From contig NC_087062.1 of NCBI RefSeq assembly GCF_963678635.1, positions 33,269,651-33,333,650 on the forward strand: a DNA stretch of 64,000 nt. Reading direction: 5' to 3'. Below are positions 49,029 to 61,173 of the stretch, in pieces. The DNA comes from Symsagittifera roscoffensis (lineage: Eukaryota; Xenacoelomorpha; Acoela; Convolutidae). The position numbers were made by a program, and so were the translations under genes. Position 1 is the stretch's first letter. The number at the start of each line of letters is the position of its first letter. The notes under the pieces are model-generated. The model ran no database searches, was not told where the DNA came from, and worked only from the letters and a program-made list of their open reading frames with translations.

Positions 49029-50886
49029 TCAATGTTCCATCTCCTCCTCCTGCAACATTGACTCCGCATTTTCAGTCTCAGTGTCTTGCAAAACGTCGGT
49101 AGCTGTTCTGACTCCGTTGGAGGCAGTCCTCCAACACTTCGGCTCTTCTACTCTTTGTATGCAATAAGGTAGAATATCAACGTTAGTTTCCCTGTTTCGG
49201 CAGAAGCTGATGTGGAGGCACAACGTCACGTTGTGGAGGCACAACGTCACGTTTTTCTCTCCAAGTCTTCCTTCGGCCTTTCTTTCCTTTCTCTCCCGTC
49301 ACACTCACTTGTTCTAGTCGTTCTTTTAACTGCGGTGGTCACTGCATTCCCATGAGTTACAAAAGCTCGCTTGAAAGCTCCTGCTCCAATGTGCAGCTGA
49401 TATGCACAGTACACTCTGCTGTGCTTCGGTATACGCTTCTTGGCATATTCGTACAACCATGCAGTCTTGTTGGCTCTAAATCATGGCATCAGTCGTCTTC
49501 TGGCCTCTGTTTTTTTTTCACTTCCATCGGAATGTTCAGGATTTTTCACGTTGTCTCACAAAGATCTTAATCTTTTAGACAATCCAGTTCCTGCAATTGC
49601 TCTTGCGTAGGTTTTTTTGTCGATTGTTCTCTTTCACATGAGCTTCCACCCATCGCATCGCCATCATAACTCCCACTATCACTATCGTTATGCGCTGCGA
49701 TGAATCTGGTAAACCCATGGAGAGCAGCTATCCACAGTACCAGATCAACACCAGATTAATACGCCCGGGATACCACCATGTTTTTAGCAAGCAATGGCAG
49801 GGGAACTCATCATGTGTCAACATGAGGCTCCTCCAATTACGCTTTCCCGACGCTTCTTCACTCGGTGGATTTCATCATTCTCGTCTACTGCATTGTAATA
49901 TGTGGCTGTTGATCCCTTCTGCTTCTGTCTTTCAAAATCACTGAAGTTCCCACTGGCTTATACCATGAACTTATTTCCCAATATCGGCTCTAACTCTTCC
50001 TTGGTTCTCTCTGGAAGTGCTGAGAACATTTTGCATAATAACTCATAAGACTTTACTGACATCCTCGCTAATCTTTTGCACTTCGGCACTTCGCTCGTTC
50101 ATCTCCTTCCTTTAGCATCTTGACACAACGCTGGCACTGATATTTATTCCAGCATGAATCGAATGAAACAGAGAGCGTCTGTCCGCTTCGCTCACGCTAC
50201 TGCCGCTTCTTCTTGGGTCATTAGATCTCTCATGCTCGTCATTAAGAATATATTCTCTCCCTTCGATCTTTTTCTTTCTTCTGAGTCGTATTCCCCCCGT
50301 GTCAGTCCAGTCATGCACCAAGAGAAACTAAGTTGCAATTCTGTTCTTGCATAGGGTATCGCTATCAGAGCGTGTATCTTCAGGGTGGTTCTCATTTCTT
50401 TTTCGAAGTGCCGTAACACTACTGCTCTCCATGGTAGGCTCACCAACTGGTCTATCGTTTCCGCGTGCATCTCAGAAGAGACCAGAGTTCCGTATACTTT
50501 CTGCTTCATGGTTGTGCCTTTTATCATTGTCTATAAGTAACCTTCCATAGCACTTTTTTTTCTAGAGCAATTGAGTGTCCTCTAGCCGAGCTAATTTATT
50601 CCACCATCTCCATGTATCTACCAGCGGGTTCATCAATCGATACGGTTTCCGACACTGTCAGTCGGTTGTACTCCACTGGGACTAGCTGTCCTACAACACT
50701 ACCCTTCCCATGGCTCATGAAAGGTTGTTTGAAATTTTGTCGGGTACTCTCTCCAAATTTGCTGAGTATTTCCATTTTTAATGCTGCTCCAGTCAGAGTG
50801 CGGTCACTCCTCTTGGTTTATAACTGGCTGATTATAATCCTGTCATGAGAATGGGTGGCACCATAGCTACGGCAACCAACATTCTG
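49029..50886 (-). pseudogene. F2: short copy of the long retroelement frame
   Basis: Equivalent to F1 43944-45799 and to the last third of F3, with the same frameshifts in part. Recognisable segments include HALIAIPYARTELQLSFSW and QLHIGAGAFKRAFVTH. It is truncated at 50886, where D-tail sequence resumes. Confidence 0.7.
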
Positions 50887-51235
50887 TTTTTAACTTAGTT
50901 CATTATTTTCATTAGACCGTACATACATAATTTTCTGCCATCAATTGCTTATTCCAGCGTATCGAATTTCATTTATCCGCCTTTTTTCTAAATCTCATTC
51001 TTAGTTTAATGAAGATTTTAGAAAACCATAAAAAATATCAGTTTCGAAAAATTGAGCAGACATATTATGAAGGAGGCTTGTCTTCAACAGCTGGTAGCAA
51101 CCTGACATCAACCCACCAAAGCGTCCACACAACCGTTCTTAATCATTCCTCGAAGACTGCGGTGATTTGAGCTGTCTAACTTGGAGGCAAGATATGCAAT
51201 ATCTGAGGGTACACTGCGAGCCCACCAGTATAGGA
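50887..51235 (+). repeat. D-tail copy before E3
   Basis: Repeats 39806-40154 with few changes at an offset of 11081 bases. It shows that the third E-F module was copied together with its left D-tail flank. Confidence 0.85.
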
Positions 51236-54200
51236 TGGGGTATTTCAATTTTACAATTTACGTTTTTATTTCAAGTTTTGAAAATTATTGAAAAAATTAC
51301 CATCAGGGAAACTAAAAAGATTTAAGCATTCACATTTGGTGGAAAATTGCAACCCCGAAAACTAACCCGGCAGCACTGCTATAGAAATGAGCAGCTCCAA
51401 TTTTGTTAAATTTATTATATCTCTGAACAAAACACAGAAACCATTACATCTCGATAACAAAAAAGATTCGATCATATGCGTCAAGTTTCTATTAGAACGA
51501 AAAGAGCGCACAAAAGGCTGAAATCAGCAATTAACGACGTGATGAGCAAACAGAAGAGGAAAAGAAGGCTGGAAATTTTTGAACAAATTACTTTCGAAAT
51601 TCCGATTGAGACTGAAGACACGTAACGACCAATTTTTCTCGATAACTGCAAATCGGGAAAATCATACACACCAGAGTTTCATCAGAACGAGTCGACTAAT
51701 AGAGATCAGCAGACTAAGTTAACGATATTACATTCGGACGACAGGGGAAGAAAACAAGACTTCCGATTTTGAAGATTTTGCAGTTACAATCCTTATCGGA
51801 CCCATCTAACCAATTGGGAGGGCAAAGGAACAAAATAGCATTCCTTGCTGGTGGCAGGCGCTTCTTCAGCGAAGATCAAGAAAACGGAGCGGTCAGTCGT
51901 TGAAATGTAGAACTGTTTGACCTGCAATTTCAGCTCTCTGTACATATGTCCTCAATCTAATCGAATAACATCAAAGTTCATTTTCATGATATGAGCTAGA
52001 AGTGAAAGAAAAAAATCGATTCATCTCAGATATAAAACAGCATTATATATTACAACAGTTATATATAACAGCATTAAAACCCTGTTTTTTACAGCCACCT
52101 CGTGGTCTGGGGATGACGAGACCCAGCCAAAAGCTCAAAAATTTTGCATGCACTCCAGGTAAGTAGCATGGTTTGGTTGATAGCTTCTAAGCTGTAACAG
52201 GTTTGTAGACCCAATTTTAAGAATGATCACTTTGAAATAGCTCTGGTAGAGGCAGTTAAAAGCACGTGAAGATCTATCTTGAGATTGGCCTATCGTTATA
52301 GGGTTTAAATTCACTTTCTGTCGTTATATATCCTCTCCTGACGTATATTACAGATTTAAGCTGTCATGCTAAGAAGCAACTTTCCCAATATGTGCCAGTC
52401 GGTCATAAAAACAGAAGTTTCAGCAATTTTTGGTTTTAATTTTCAAATTTTCTCGTCATGCTCAAATTTCTCACGATAACTGAAACAGAAAGTCGAATTA
52501 TCCCAATAGCCGAACTTACAATTGCGGAAAAATTGACAGAAAATCAGCCAAGAGGCAAATTTCTATTCACATTTTGCCAGATTAAATCAAATTTGAGTAG
52601 AGTTCTCAAGCTCCTGATAGAGAGCACAGAGAAGAACCTTGATTGGCAAGGCTGCTTTGTTCAAGTGAAACAATGGACCAGAGACTTACTTAATAAACTT
52701 ACTAAAACTGTTTGATTTGTACTTTTAATCAAACTTATAGAATTATATGTATATTACTTGATTGTGTCTGGGATTAGTTCTAAAGTTGTTTTCTTGATGT
52801 GAGTACTGAATTTAATTGCTTGAGTTCATTTTATCTGGTTATGTTGAGTTGAGGCGAGTTCTAGGTTGAACCATCTGAAATTGATTATTTGAACACTGGG
52901 CAATAAAAACCAAGTTGTTTCTAACGGCGTTCGCATGTTTCAAGTATTTAGAGACCTAGCCATCCATGGAGACGTGCTTCTTTTTATCTAGAGTGGTGGT
53001 AGCCTTCAAGCTGTAACGATCCTTAAGTTCTATGTCATAATCGTATCGCGAATTAGCTTCGACTAAGGTACAAAAGCACAAGAGATAGCGTCCCTGCCCC
53101 CTGACCCAATTCTTATAAAGCCCATTGTAACAGTCGCCCGGAACAACATGTCGACGGAAAATAAACTTAGGTTCTAAAACGACTGGCTAGCTTCCAAACA
53201 CAGCTCTACATGCTTTTCACCATCTCTGCCAAAGTCAGTTCTTTTGGCGGTCTTTCTAACATCGGTGTAACATTTGCCCGGAAATACATATCGACGGAAA
53301 ATAAAGCTAGGATCTAAAACGACTGGCTAGCGTCTAAACACAGCTCTACATGCTTTCCACCGTCTCTGCCGAAGCCAGTTCTTTTGGTGGTCTTTCTAAC
53401 GTCGGGTCGACAAAAACGTTACTGTTTCCGGCTTCGATCAGAACGCTCTAATTAACTAAATTACATGCAGAAATAGTGAGCTCATGGCTGGGTCTCAGTA
53501 TCCCCAGACGACGAGATCACTCCCAAAAACAGGGCTACTACATATTTATCTTATTACGATTATTTTTGTTCAGTAGATAAAAATCATGGAAGATGGATCA
53601 ACCCTTTCCCTTAACTCCTAGCTTGTCATAATCTGAAAGCGAATTTAGATGTTATTAATTCAACTCAGGTCATGACCAGAAGCTAAAGATCATAAATGAG
53701 AGAGTTACAATTTTGTCCCCAGACCCCTGCGGATTCTGGAATCCGGGCAAATAACGCTCTTTTTTTCTCGGAAGGCTGGACACGTCGTCCCAACACCCTT
53801 CCTGATTCTCGGAATTCGTGTTGTAACGATTGTATCGGCACAATCATTACAACTCGCAATTGTCTGATTGTCGTTTTCTATTCCGGTTTCGATCTGTCTC
53901 TCACAAGTGTTGCTCACTGTTTTTCTCTACGAATTCTGTTGAGTGCCATCGAACAGAATTTACAAAATACATGAAATCACCTTTATCCGGGTCACATCGA
54001 CTAACAGCAAAAATCAAATGGCTTCATGATTCACTATTTTAGCCTTCCATTTTTTTTTTACTAATCTACACTTTCAAGGATATGGTTATGAAAACATTTT
54101 TTCTGACTTCTAATGTCTATGTCCCGATTTATGTCCCGAGCCAACCAACAAGCTAAAATTATCCTATTATGCTTGTTCGCTTCGGAAATCCAATTGTTAT

Positions 54201-54669
54201 TGGTCCTGAATATTAAAATTAAGGAACTCGGTGGTAAGAAGGAACAATGAAATAATCTCCTTCTTCAAGAGAATACCCAAGACTTTGTTATCACCACAAA
54301 GTGATCAGTCATCTTAGTTGAATAAAAACAATCCTGCATGCTGGAATATTCAATATACTCTCCACTTAAGCCTTTCTAAATAAATAGTTAGTGTCTCTAA
54401 AGCCACTAACTAAAATCACAGCGCAAGTTTATAAATGCAACAAACTCTTTAATCTTCAAAATTCAACTAAATGTTTTCTCTTAAGTTTCAATTGCAAACT
54501 TAGTTGCTTTGTTTCTCATTTGAGTTTTTGACACACAAGACAATTCCGAGTTTTAACCTTTTCTCCATCTCGCTTTTTTGTATACCTCCTTGTTCACTTT
54601 TTGTTTTCGACGTTTAAAAGTTCTAAAACTACTAAATATTTATAATTTTTCTTGTTTTTCGGCTATTTG
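51236..54669 (+). repeat. E3 block
   Basis: Closely similar to E1, including satellite monomers, the inverted-repeat element (52081-53535), the 140-bp pair (53126-53405) and the hairpin. About 0.2 kb is missing near 53940 relative to 42870-43160. Its version of the 85-codon frame (52458-52715) stays open but shows mostly amino-acid-changing differences from E1. No genes assigned. Confidence 0.75.
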
Positions 54670-57459
54670 TCAATGTTCCATCTCCTCCTCCTGTAACATT
54701 GACTTTCAGTCTCAGTGTCTTGCAAAACGTCGGTAGCTGTTCTGACTCCGTTGGAGGCAGTCCTCCAACACTTCTGCTCTTCTACTCTTTGTATGCAACA
54801 AGGTAGAATATCAACGTTAGTTTCCCTGTTTCGGCAGAAGCTGTTGTGGAGGCACAACGTCACGTTGTTCTCTCCAAGTCTTCCTTCGACCTTTTTTTCT
54901 TTTCTCTCCCGTCACACTCACTTGTTCTAGTCGTTCTCTTAACTGCGGTGGTCACTGCATTCCCATGAGTTACAAAAGCTCGCTTGAAAGCTCCTGCTCT
55001 AATGTGCAGCTGATATGCACAGTACACTCTGCTGTGCTTCGGTATACGCTTCTTGGCATATTCGTACAACCATGCAGTCATGTTGGCTCTAAACCATGGC
55101 ATCAGTCGTCTTCTGCCCACTGTTTTTTTCACTTCCATCGGAATGTTCAGGATTTTGCACGTTGTCTCACAAAGATCTAAATCTTTTAGACAATCCAGTT
55201 CCTGCAATTGCTCTTTCGTAGGTTTTCTTGTCGATTGTTCTCTTTCACATGAGCTTCCAGCCATCGCATCGCCATCATAACTCCTACTATCACTATCGTT
55301 ATGCGCTGTGATGAATCTGGTAAACCCATGGAGAGCAGCTCTCCACAGTACCAGATCAACACCAGATTAATACGCCCGGGATGCCACCACGTTTTTAGCA
55401 AGCAATGGCAGGGGAACTCATCGCGTGTCAACATGAGGCTCCTCCAATTACGCTTTCCCGACGCTTCTTCACTCGGTGGATTTCATCATTCTCATCTACT
55501 GCATTGTAATATGTGGCTGTTGATCCCTTCTGCTTCTGTCTTTCAAAATCACTGAAGTTCCCACTGGCTTATCCCATGAATTCTTTCCCAGTATCGACTC
55601 TAACTCTTCATTGGTTCTCTCTGGAAGTGCTGAGAAAATTTTGCATAATAACTCATAAGACTTTACTGACATCCTCGCTAATCTTACGCACTTCGGCACT
55701 TCGCTCGTTCATCGCCTTCCTCTAGCATCTTGACACAAGTGTTCAACGCTGGCACTTATTTTTATTCCAGCATGAATCGAATGAAACAGAGAGCGTCTGT
55801 CCGCTTCGCTCACGCTACTGCCGCTTCTTCTTGGGTCATTAGATCTCTCATGCTCGTCATTAAGAATATCTTCTCTCCATTCGATCTTTTTCTTTCTTCT
55901 GAGTCGTATTCCCCCCGTGTCAGTCCAGTCATGCACCAAGAGAAACTAAGTTGCAATTCTGTTCTTGCATGGGGTATCGCTATCAGAGCGTGTATCTTCA
56001 GGGTGGTTCTCATTTCTTTTTCGAAGTGCCGTAACACTACTGCTCTCCATGGTAGGCTCACCAACTGGTCTATCGTTTCCGCGTGAATCTCAGAAGATAC
56101 CAGAGTTCCGTATACTTTCTGCTTCATGGTTGTGCCTTTTATCATCGTCTATAAGTAACCTTCCATAGCACTTTTTTTTCTAGAGCAATTGAGTGTCCTC
56201 TAGCCGAGTTAATTTGTTCCACCATCTCCATGTATCTACCAGCGGGTTCATCAATCGATACGGTTTCCGACACTGTCAGTCGGTTGTACTCCACTGGGAC
56301 TAGCTGTCCTACAACATTTCCCTTTCCATGGCTCATGAAAGATTGTTTGAAACTTTGTAGGGTACTCTCTTCAAATTTGCTGAGTATTTCCATTTCTGAT
56401 GTTGCTCCAGTCAGAGTGCGGTCACTTCTCTTGGTTTATAACTGGCTGATTATAATCCTGTCATGAGAATGGGTGGCACCATAGCTACGTCAACCAACAT
56501 TCTGTCTGTGCCAGGCAATTGGTCATCACCCTGTCCCATGTCCATGGCTTCTCCGACACGCTTTCTTTTGGCTGAGTTGTCAGCTTTTATCGAGATTTCA
56601 GATTCCACCTTCGTTTTTCCTGCTTTCCTCAATGTCACTTTGCCGCCAAGTTTCATTTTTATATTGTTAATCTTGTTAGTCACCATCTTTGATCGCGTCG
56701 CTCCTTTTCGGATTCTTGACAGACACGCTACTTCATCATTGCTTTTTTGCGGTGTGGCCTCTATCGGAGAATTTGCCTCACTTTCGTCAGTGGCCGAGTC
56801 GATCAATAACTTACTCAATCTACCTTCACACTCGTCAAGTTTGTCAAGGAATTCCCGCATTACTGGACTGTTGAGACGTGATTTCAGCAAAGACTGAGTA
56901 CCGTAGCTCTGAACTACCGTCAGCCCTCTTCCATGAAGGCAACTCTGTCCATATTGCATCCCGTCCTATTCTTGTGGTCTCTGGGATGAACTTCCCACTT
57001 TTCTTCGGGCAACGTTCCCAAGAAAGGTACTCTGGTAGTGCCTTCTATTCTTCTTCTCCGCGGAATCTCCAATAAAAACCTTTTTTCGGCATTTTTAGAA
57101 TTGCTCGGAGAGCTGCTCTCCAGCAAATTCCGGTTCATTTCCATGAAGGCTGACGGAGGTTCCAGCGTGGAAGTTCCCTAGTCTGCTGGCTCAGTCTTTC
57201 CTTCTAACGTGTCTGTGCCATTTTCAAAGTCGTTGAGGAAGTTGAAGTCCAGGCTGGACATCCCGCTTGTCGAAGCCTTGTCGTCCTCTTTTTCGGCCTG
57301 ATCGGGATCCTGTTGCATAGGCTCTTTCGACCGACGGCTTCCTCCCTGCTCATCTTCTCGCTTCGGTTTTTTTCCTGAACTCGCGGGTCCTTGCTCTTCA
57401 TTTCTTGTTCCGTCTGGAAAATTCGGCACAACTAGTGTGCCAGCTGATCGATCTTCTTC
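54670..57459 (-). pseudogene. F3 long frame, C-terminal part
   Basis: Continuation of the long minus-strand frame, in several frames because of indels. In order: a charged segment with VVPNFPDGT-like start and KKPKREDEQGG (57429-57178), LEIPRRRRIEGT (57144-56920), PVMREFLDKLDE with basic KRKRVGEAMD (56959-56450), HALIAIPHARTELQLSFSW (56145-55810), PKCVRLARMSVKSYELL (55699-55496) and VGRRRLMPWFRANMTAWLYEYAKK with FKRAFVTHGNA (55264-54860). It ends near 54670. Many basic patches suggest nucleic-acid binding, an inference. A 281-bp deletion relative to F1 lies at 57459/57460. Confidence 0.6.
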
Positions 57460-59459
57460 AGCCCACGAAGCACGGGTCCATCATCTCGGAGAATTTTGAT
57501 ACGGTCCTTTCGTTGGTTTCAAAGGCTCTCAACCTAGGTGTTTGTACTACGGAGTCTGCTCCGAGCAACATCTTTCTAATCAAGTAAAATTCAGGGATCT
57601 CTTCTGGCAGTTTCTTGTAGTCACCCCAGCCTTTCGTTTCTTCTCTCAATTTGTGATATGATGCAGTCAGACGAGGAATTCTTGTAATCTTGCTGTTCGT
57701 CTTATTGTAGGGCCTTAGATTCCAGATTCCACCTATCCGCTTCTCTCATACGATCACAGAAGTGATCATCAGAATTCATGACAGTCATCTCCGGCTCTGA
57801 ATTTTTTGCGAACAACATGTCCTCACTCATCATCTCTCGTAGTGCGTGCTGTTCACACCAGTTAAGTGCACTTCCGTCCACTGCCGATAGGAGGCTCAGG
57901 TGCAACACCGACCTCCTGTATGCCTCCATCTTAACGTCAGTGAACGCAAACGTGACTGCAGGTCCGCATATCACCGTCACGAACTCCGTGGCTCCTCTGA
58001 TCACCGCTAAGGGATCGGTCCTCATGGCCAGGCTCAGGTCAGTTAACAGGGGTATGCCCCCAGCATGACGTCGCACGTCTTCTTCATTTTGAATTATCTC
58101 ATGCTCTCCTGTTCTTAACCACTGGCTCTCTCACAAAACTCTCCGCTTCAAACGTCACAAACAGGGCTAGTATTTCAAAGATTGATAACTCGGTGACTGC
58201 TTGGAGGAACTCTCTGATCAAGTATCGAGAGAGTGAGGGGTAGATTTTTGCCAGGAAGGACGCGGTCCATCCTGCTCCCAACCCTTCCAGCATTCTGTCA
58301 GTCCGATCAAAGCCTTTTTCTCCCTTCATATTCTGTTTCCAGAAAGCTTTCAGGTTAATTGGCACATTCTGTTTGCAAAATCAGCTGACTTCTCTTCAAC
58401 ATTTTCGGCCAGGTTCACCTCTTTCGCTAGGTAGGCATGGATCTTCGTGATCATCGCTGGGCCTCGCTCGAAAGCGTCCGTGCCCAATGCCGCTATCCGA
58501 GGGGTCAAGTGCGGCCACTTGTTAGCCTCTGGTTTCGTTCGCAAGACCATCGCTTCCAAGTGAGCTCTCGTCTCCTTGGAGTTCTTTCTTCTTTCTCCTT
58601 CTTCTTTTATCTCCATTCCTCAGAACCACAAGTCGTTAGACATCGCCACTATTACTCGATGGTCGTCGTCAATTCCTGGTCTCAATTTGAGCTGTCGGCT
58701 GAAGTTGGACAGTTCCAACCCCAATACTTCATCTAACACTAACATGTGCAATGAATTGACCTTGAATGCTCGCCTTGCATTCGAGGTATCCGACCATACT
58801 GCCGGTAATTCCGCCCTAAGTGGTCTTAAGTTCTCCTTTTCTATACTGCGATTCGGGGCAGATATGATCACATCATGTTTCCCTTCCGAGAGCAACTTCA
58901 CCATCGCTTATACGAGCTTCAGTCCATCCGGGAGATGCGCATATCCCGGAGACAGTGCAAACACAGCTTCCGGTGTAATCTTTGGGAATGCACCTTCTTT
59001 CAGTGTATCCATTATTTCACCCATCGATTCGAGGATATCCTTTATCGCTGGCCATGCTGCGTCCTCCGCCGTTGTTAGCTCTCTGAGTCTGCTCAGTAAA
59101 CCCCTACTGTTAAGATGGTCGTTTATGCCGGCAAATACGATCGTGATCGGGTTCATTTCTGTTCGTCGTTGTATCCCGATTGCCATTGACACCGACTGCA
59201 TTAGGTCCAGGTCGACTGCTGCCATTATTATAACTTCAGGCCAAAACAGAGACTTGGAGGTATGCGCGAAGTCTGATTTCGCGACTAACAAAATGTTTGC
59301 TTTTCTCATCTCCACTTTATCATACGCCGCAAAGATAGTCTCGTCCTTCCTAATCATCTTCATCCCACCATATCTCTGAACATCGCCTTCTTGAGTCACC
59401 TGTTTCGGGTACGCTCTTTCTTTCACGTGAGATGGGGATGCTCGTACTTGCTTGAACAT
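57460..59459 (-). pseudogene. F3 long frame, middle part with a second SGNH-like block
   Basis: Segments are 59459-58908, 58904-58620, 58616-58350, 58365-58099, 58076-57702 and 57649-57458, joined by small frame changes. The first reads TIVFAGINDHLNSRGLLSRL, and GxND resembles block III of SGNH hydrolases. It then has PKITPEAVFALSPGYAHLPDG. Later segments have GLGAGWTASFLAKIYPSLS, VIRGATEFVTVICGPAVTFAF and DYKKLPEEIPE. I recognise this as a conserved family of unknown function rather than random sequence, because F1 and F3 keep the same segments. No catalytic triad can be shown here. Confidence 0.5.
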
Positions 59460-59612
59460 TTTCTTGCTTGAACATTGCCCTCATTGTCAAGAATCATTCG
59501 AGTCTTTCTTCCCGATTTCCTTCACCATGATTCATATTCACGTCCTGCAATGGTCTTGCATTTACTGGACACATTGTGTTGTTTGAGGACAGTCCCTCTA
59601 AATCGGCAAATC

Positions 59613-60500
59613 TTAAGGCGGTCCAGCTGCTATCAACCAGTCCACACTTGCGATTGAGTACAGTCCGTTGACGGATAGCCTCGCTCCATTCAGCATCCTT
59701 ATGGCATCGGCTGCAAGCCTTACCGCCTGAAGGTTCAATTTCATCAGGTCCTGTTTATAGACATACCAGGGGAAGGTATGGGTTTCGAAAAAATCAAAAT
59801 CTTCTGCCTGGTCGTCGTTCTTCTCGGGGGGCACGAAGGTTGAGAGTGCTGGTTCATTGGTAGTTTCTTCCTTCTTCAGTACTCCCGTGTCAAAGAGCTC
59901 GACCTCCATTTCATCCAGTGGCTCCTGGAAGACTTGGTTCATCCAGCCTTGTCCTTCTATACTATCGAAGTAAATTTCATCGGTGGTAAGTTTGGCCTGA
60001 TCCATAGCTCTGAGCTCATGTTCAATATTCATGAGGATCATCCGTCCAGCATTACAACTCGCCAGATTTCTCACTATGTTGTTCCACCTGATAACTCCTT
60101 CGTTATGCCTCCTTCCTGCCGATGCCAGCGTTCTCGTGCTCATCGGTACAGTGCAGACGGTCAGTACCGCACACTTGCATTTCTGCCAGAGAGTAGTGAA
60201 TAGGCACATCATCATCGATTCCCACTGTGCCTCTTCCTCATCTGAACCTCTGGACACATTGTTTGTCCCTATTAGGATCATTATGTTAGGTATCCTTCCT
60301 GGGTTCATTAGCTACACCATTCGATATAGCTGGGCTATCGTGGCACCTCCAAAGACCATCACCGTGGTGATCCAAGAGGTCCTCAGGTTTTAGAGAACTC
60401 TCACCAAACTGTCACCCAGTATCAAATGTGATGTCCCGAGCGGCGGTTGTTGCATATTTATCGCCGGACTGCAAGTCGATCGATTAAAGCAGGCTCGCGG
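59613..60500 (-). pseudogene. F3 long frame, SGNH-hydrolase domain
   Basis: Block I is LILGDSLVRVL, with the nucleophile Ser codon at 60408-60410. It is followed by an in-frame stop at 60390-60392, then VFGGATIAQLYRM and a second stop at 60312-60314. The open frame then runs on from 60308 with block III MILIGTNNVSRGSDEEE. Block V is TTDEIYFDSIEGQGW, where the expected DxxH reads DxxY (Tyr codon 59972-59970). Two stops and the lost His mean this copy cannot be an active esterase. The C-terminal part has FPWYVYKQDLMKLNLQAVRL and VNGLYSIASVDWLIA. Its neighbours are the coiled-coil segment upstream and the GIND segment downstream. Confidence 0.7.
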
Positions 60501-60525
60501 ATCCGCATCCAGAACTCCTGTAAAG

Positions 60526-61149
60526 TTATTCTTCACCTGGTTTTTTCTTCTGCACATCAAATACTGGGGTTACTTTCTTCATCGGCATTTCTCTTATTCT
60601 TTCCGGGGCTCCAGAGGTCTTTGCTGGTAGCGTGACACTGTCAGCTCCCGTTTTCTTTATCATTTCTTGGTAGAGCTCCACTCTGCTGGTGTTGTCGGTT
60701 CTTCCATAGGGTGCAGTCACCCCGAAACCTGGCACAATCCTATTACCGGCAAGTCGTCCAGCTAATTCTATCAACTTCCGCTCTGTCTGCTCTACGACTG
60801 GGTCACCTAGGGTGTCACTTGGTTGCGGGATCGTCACTCCCCCGTCCGTAGTCGAAGTTCGCACCTCCGCCGTTTGACTTACTTCGCGAGGCTTTAGGAG
60901 CTCCATCGGGGACTTCCCACGAGGACCATTCCTTGTAGGTATCGATTTTTCTACTGCTGTCGTCAAATCCAGCCGTTCCGATCGCTCTTTGTATTCTTCA
61001 ATTTCTTCACCCTGCTTCTTGTTACAATCTTCAAACAGTCTCTTCCACATATCTCTGTCTTCTTTTACACTGAGCATAATCTTAGTCACTTGATCTAGCT
61101 CTCTTCTTGTCTTTTCCAATTCTTGCATCGTCCCGTTCAGATCCTGCAT
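60526..61149 (-). pseudogene. F3 long frame, coiled-coil and linker segment
   Basis: A 207-codon frame. The first 50 residues show heptad-like charged/leucine spacing (MQELEKTRRELDQVTKIM, then KRLFEDCNKKQGEEIEEYK), a likely coiled coil. A Pro/Thr/Gly-rich linker follows, then VVEQTERKLIELAGRLAGN, and the end is basic. It precedes the SGNH segment by a frame change at about 60525. The arrangement coiled coil - linker - SGNH resembles esterase-bearing ORF1-type proteins of LINEs. Confidence 0.6.
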
Positions 61150-61173
61150 CGTTTCATTCGTCTGAACTTCTTC

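Noticed and set aside
58576-59379. A 267-codon plus-strand open frame, among the longest in the window
   Set aside because: It is antisense to the F3 long frame, has Ser/Leu-rich low-information sequence typical of a shadow frame, and shows no domain.
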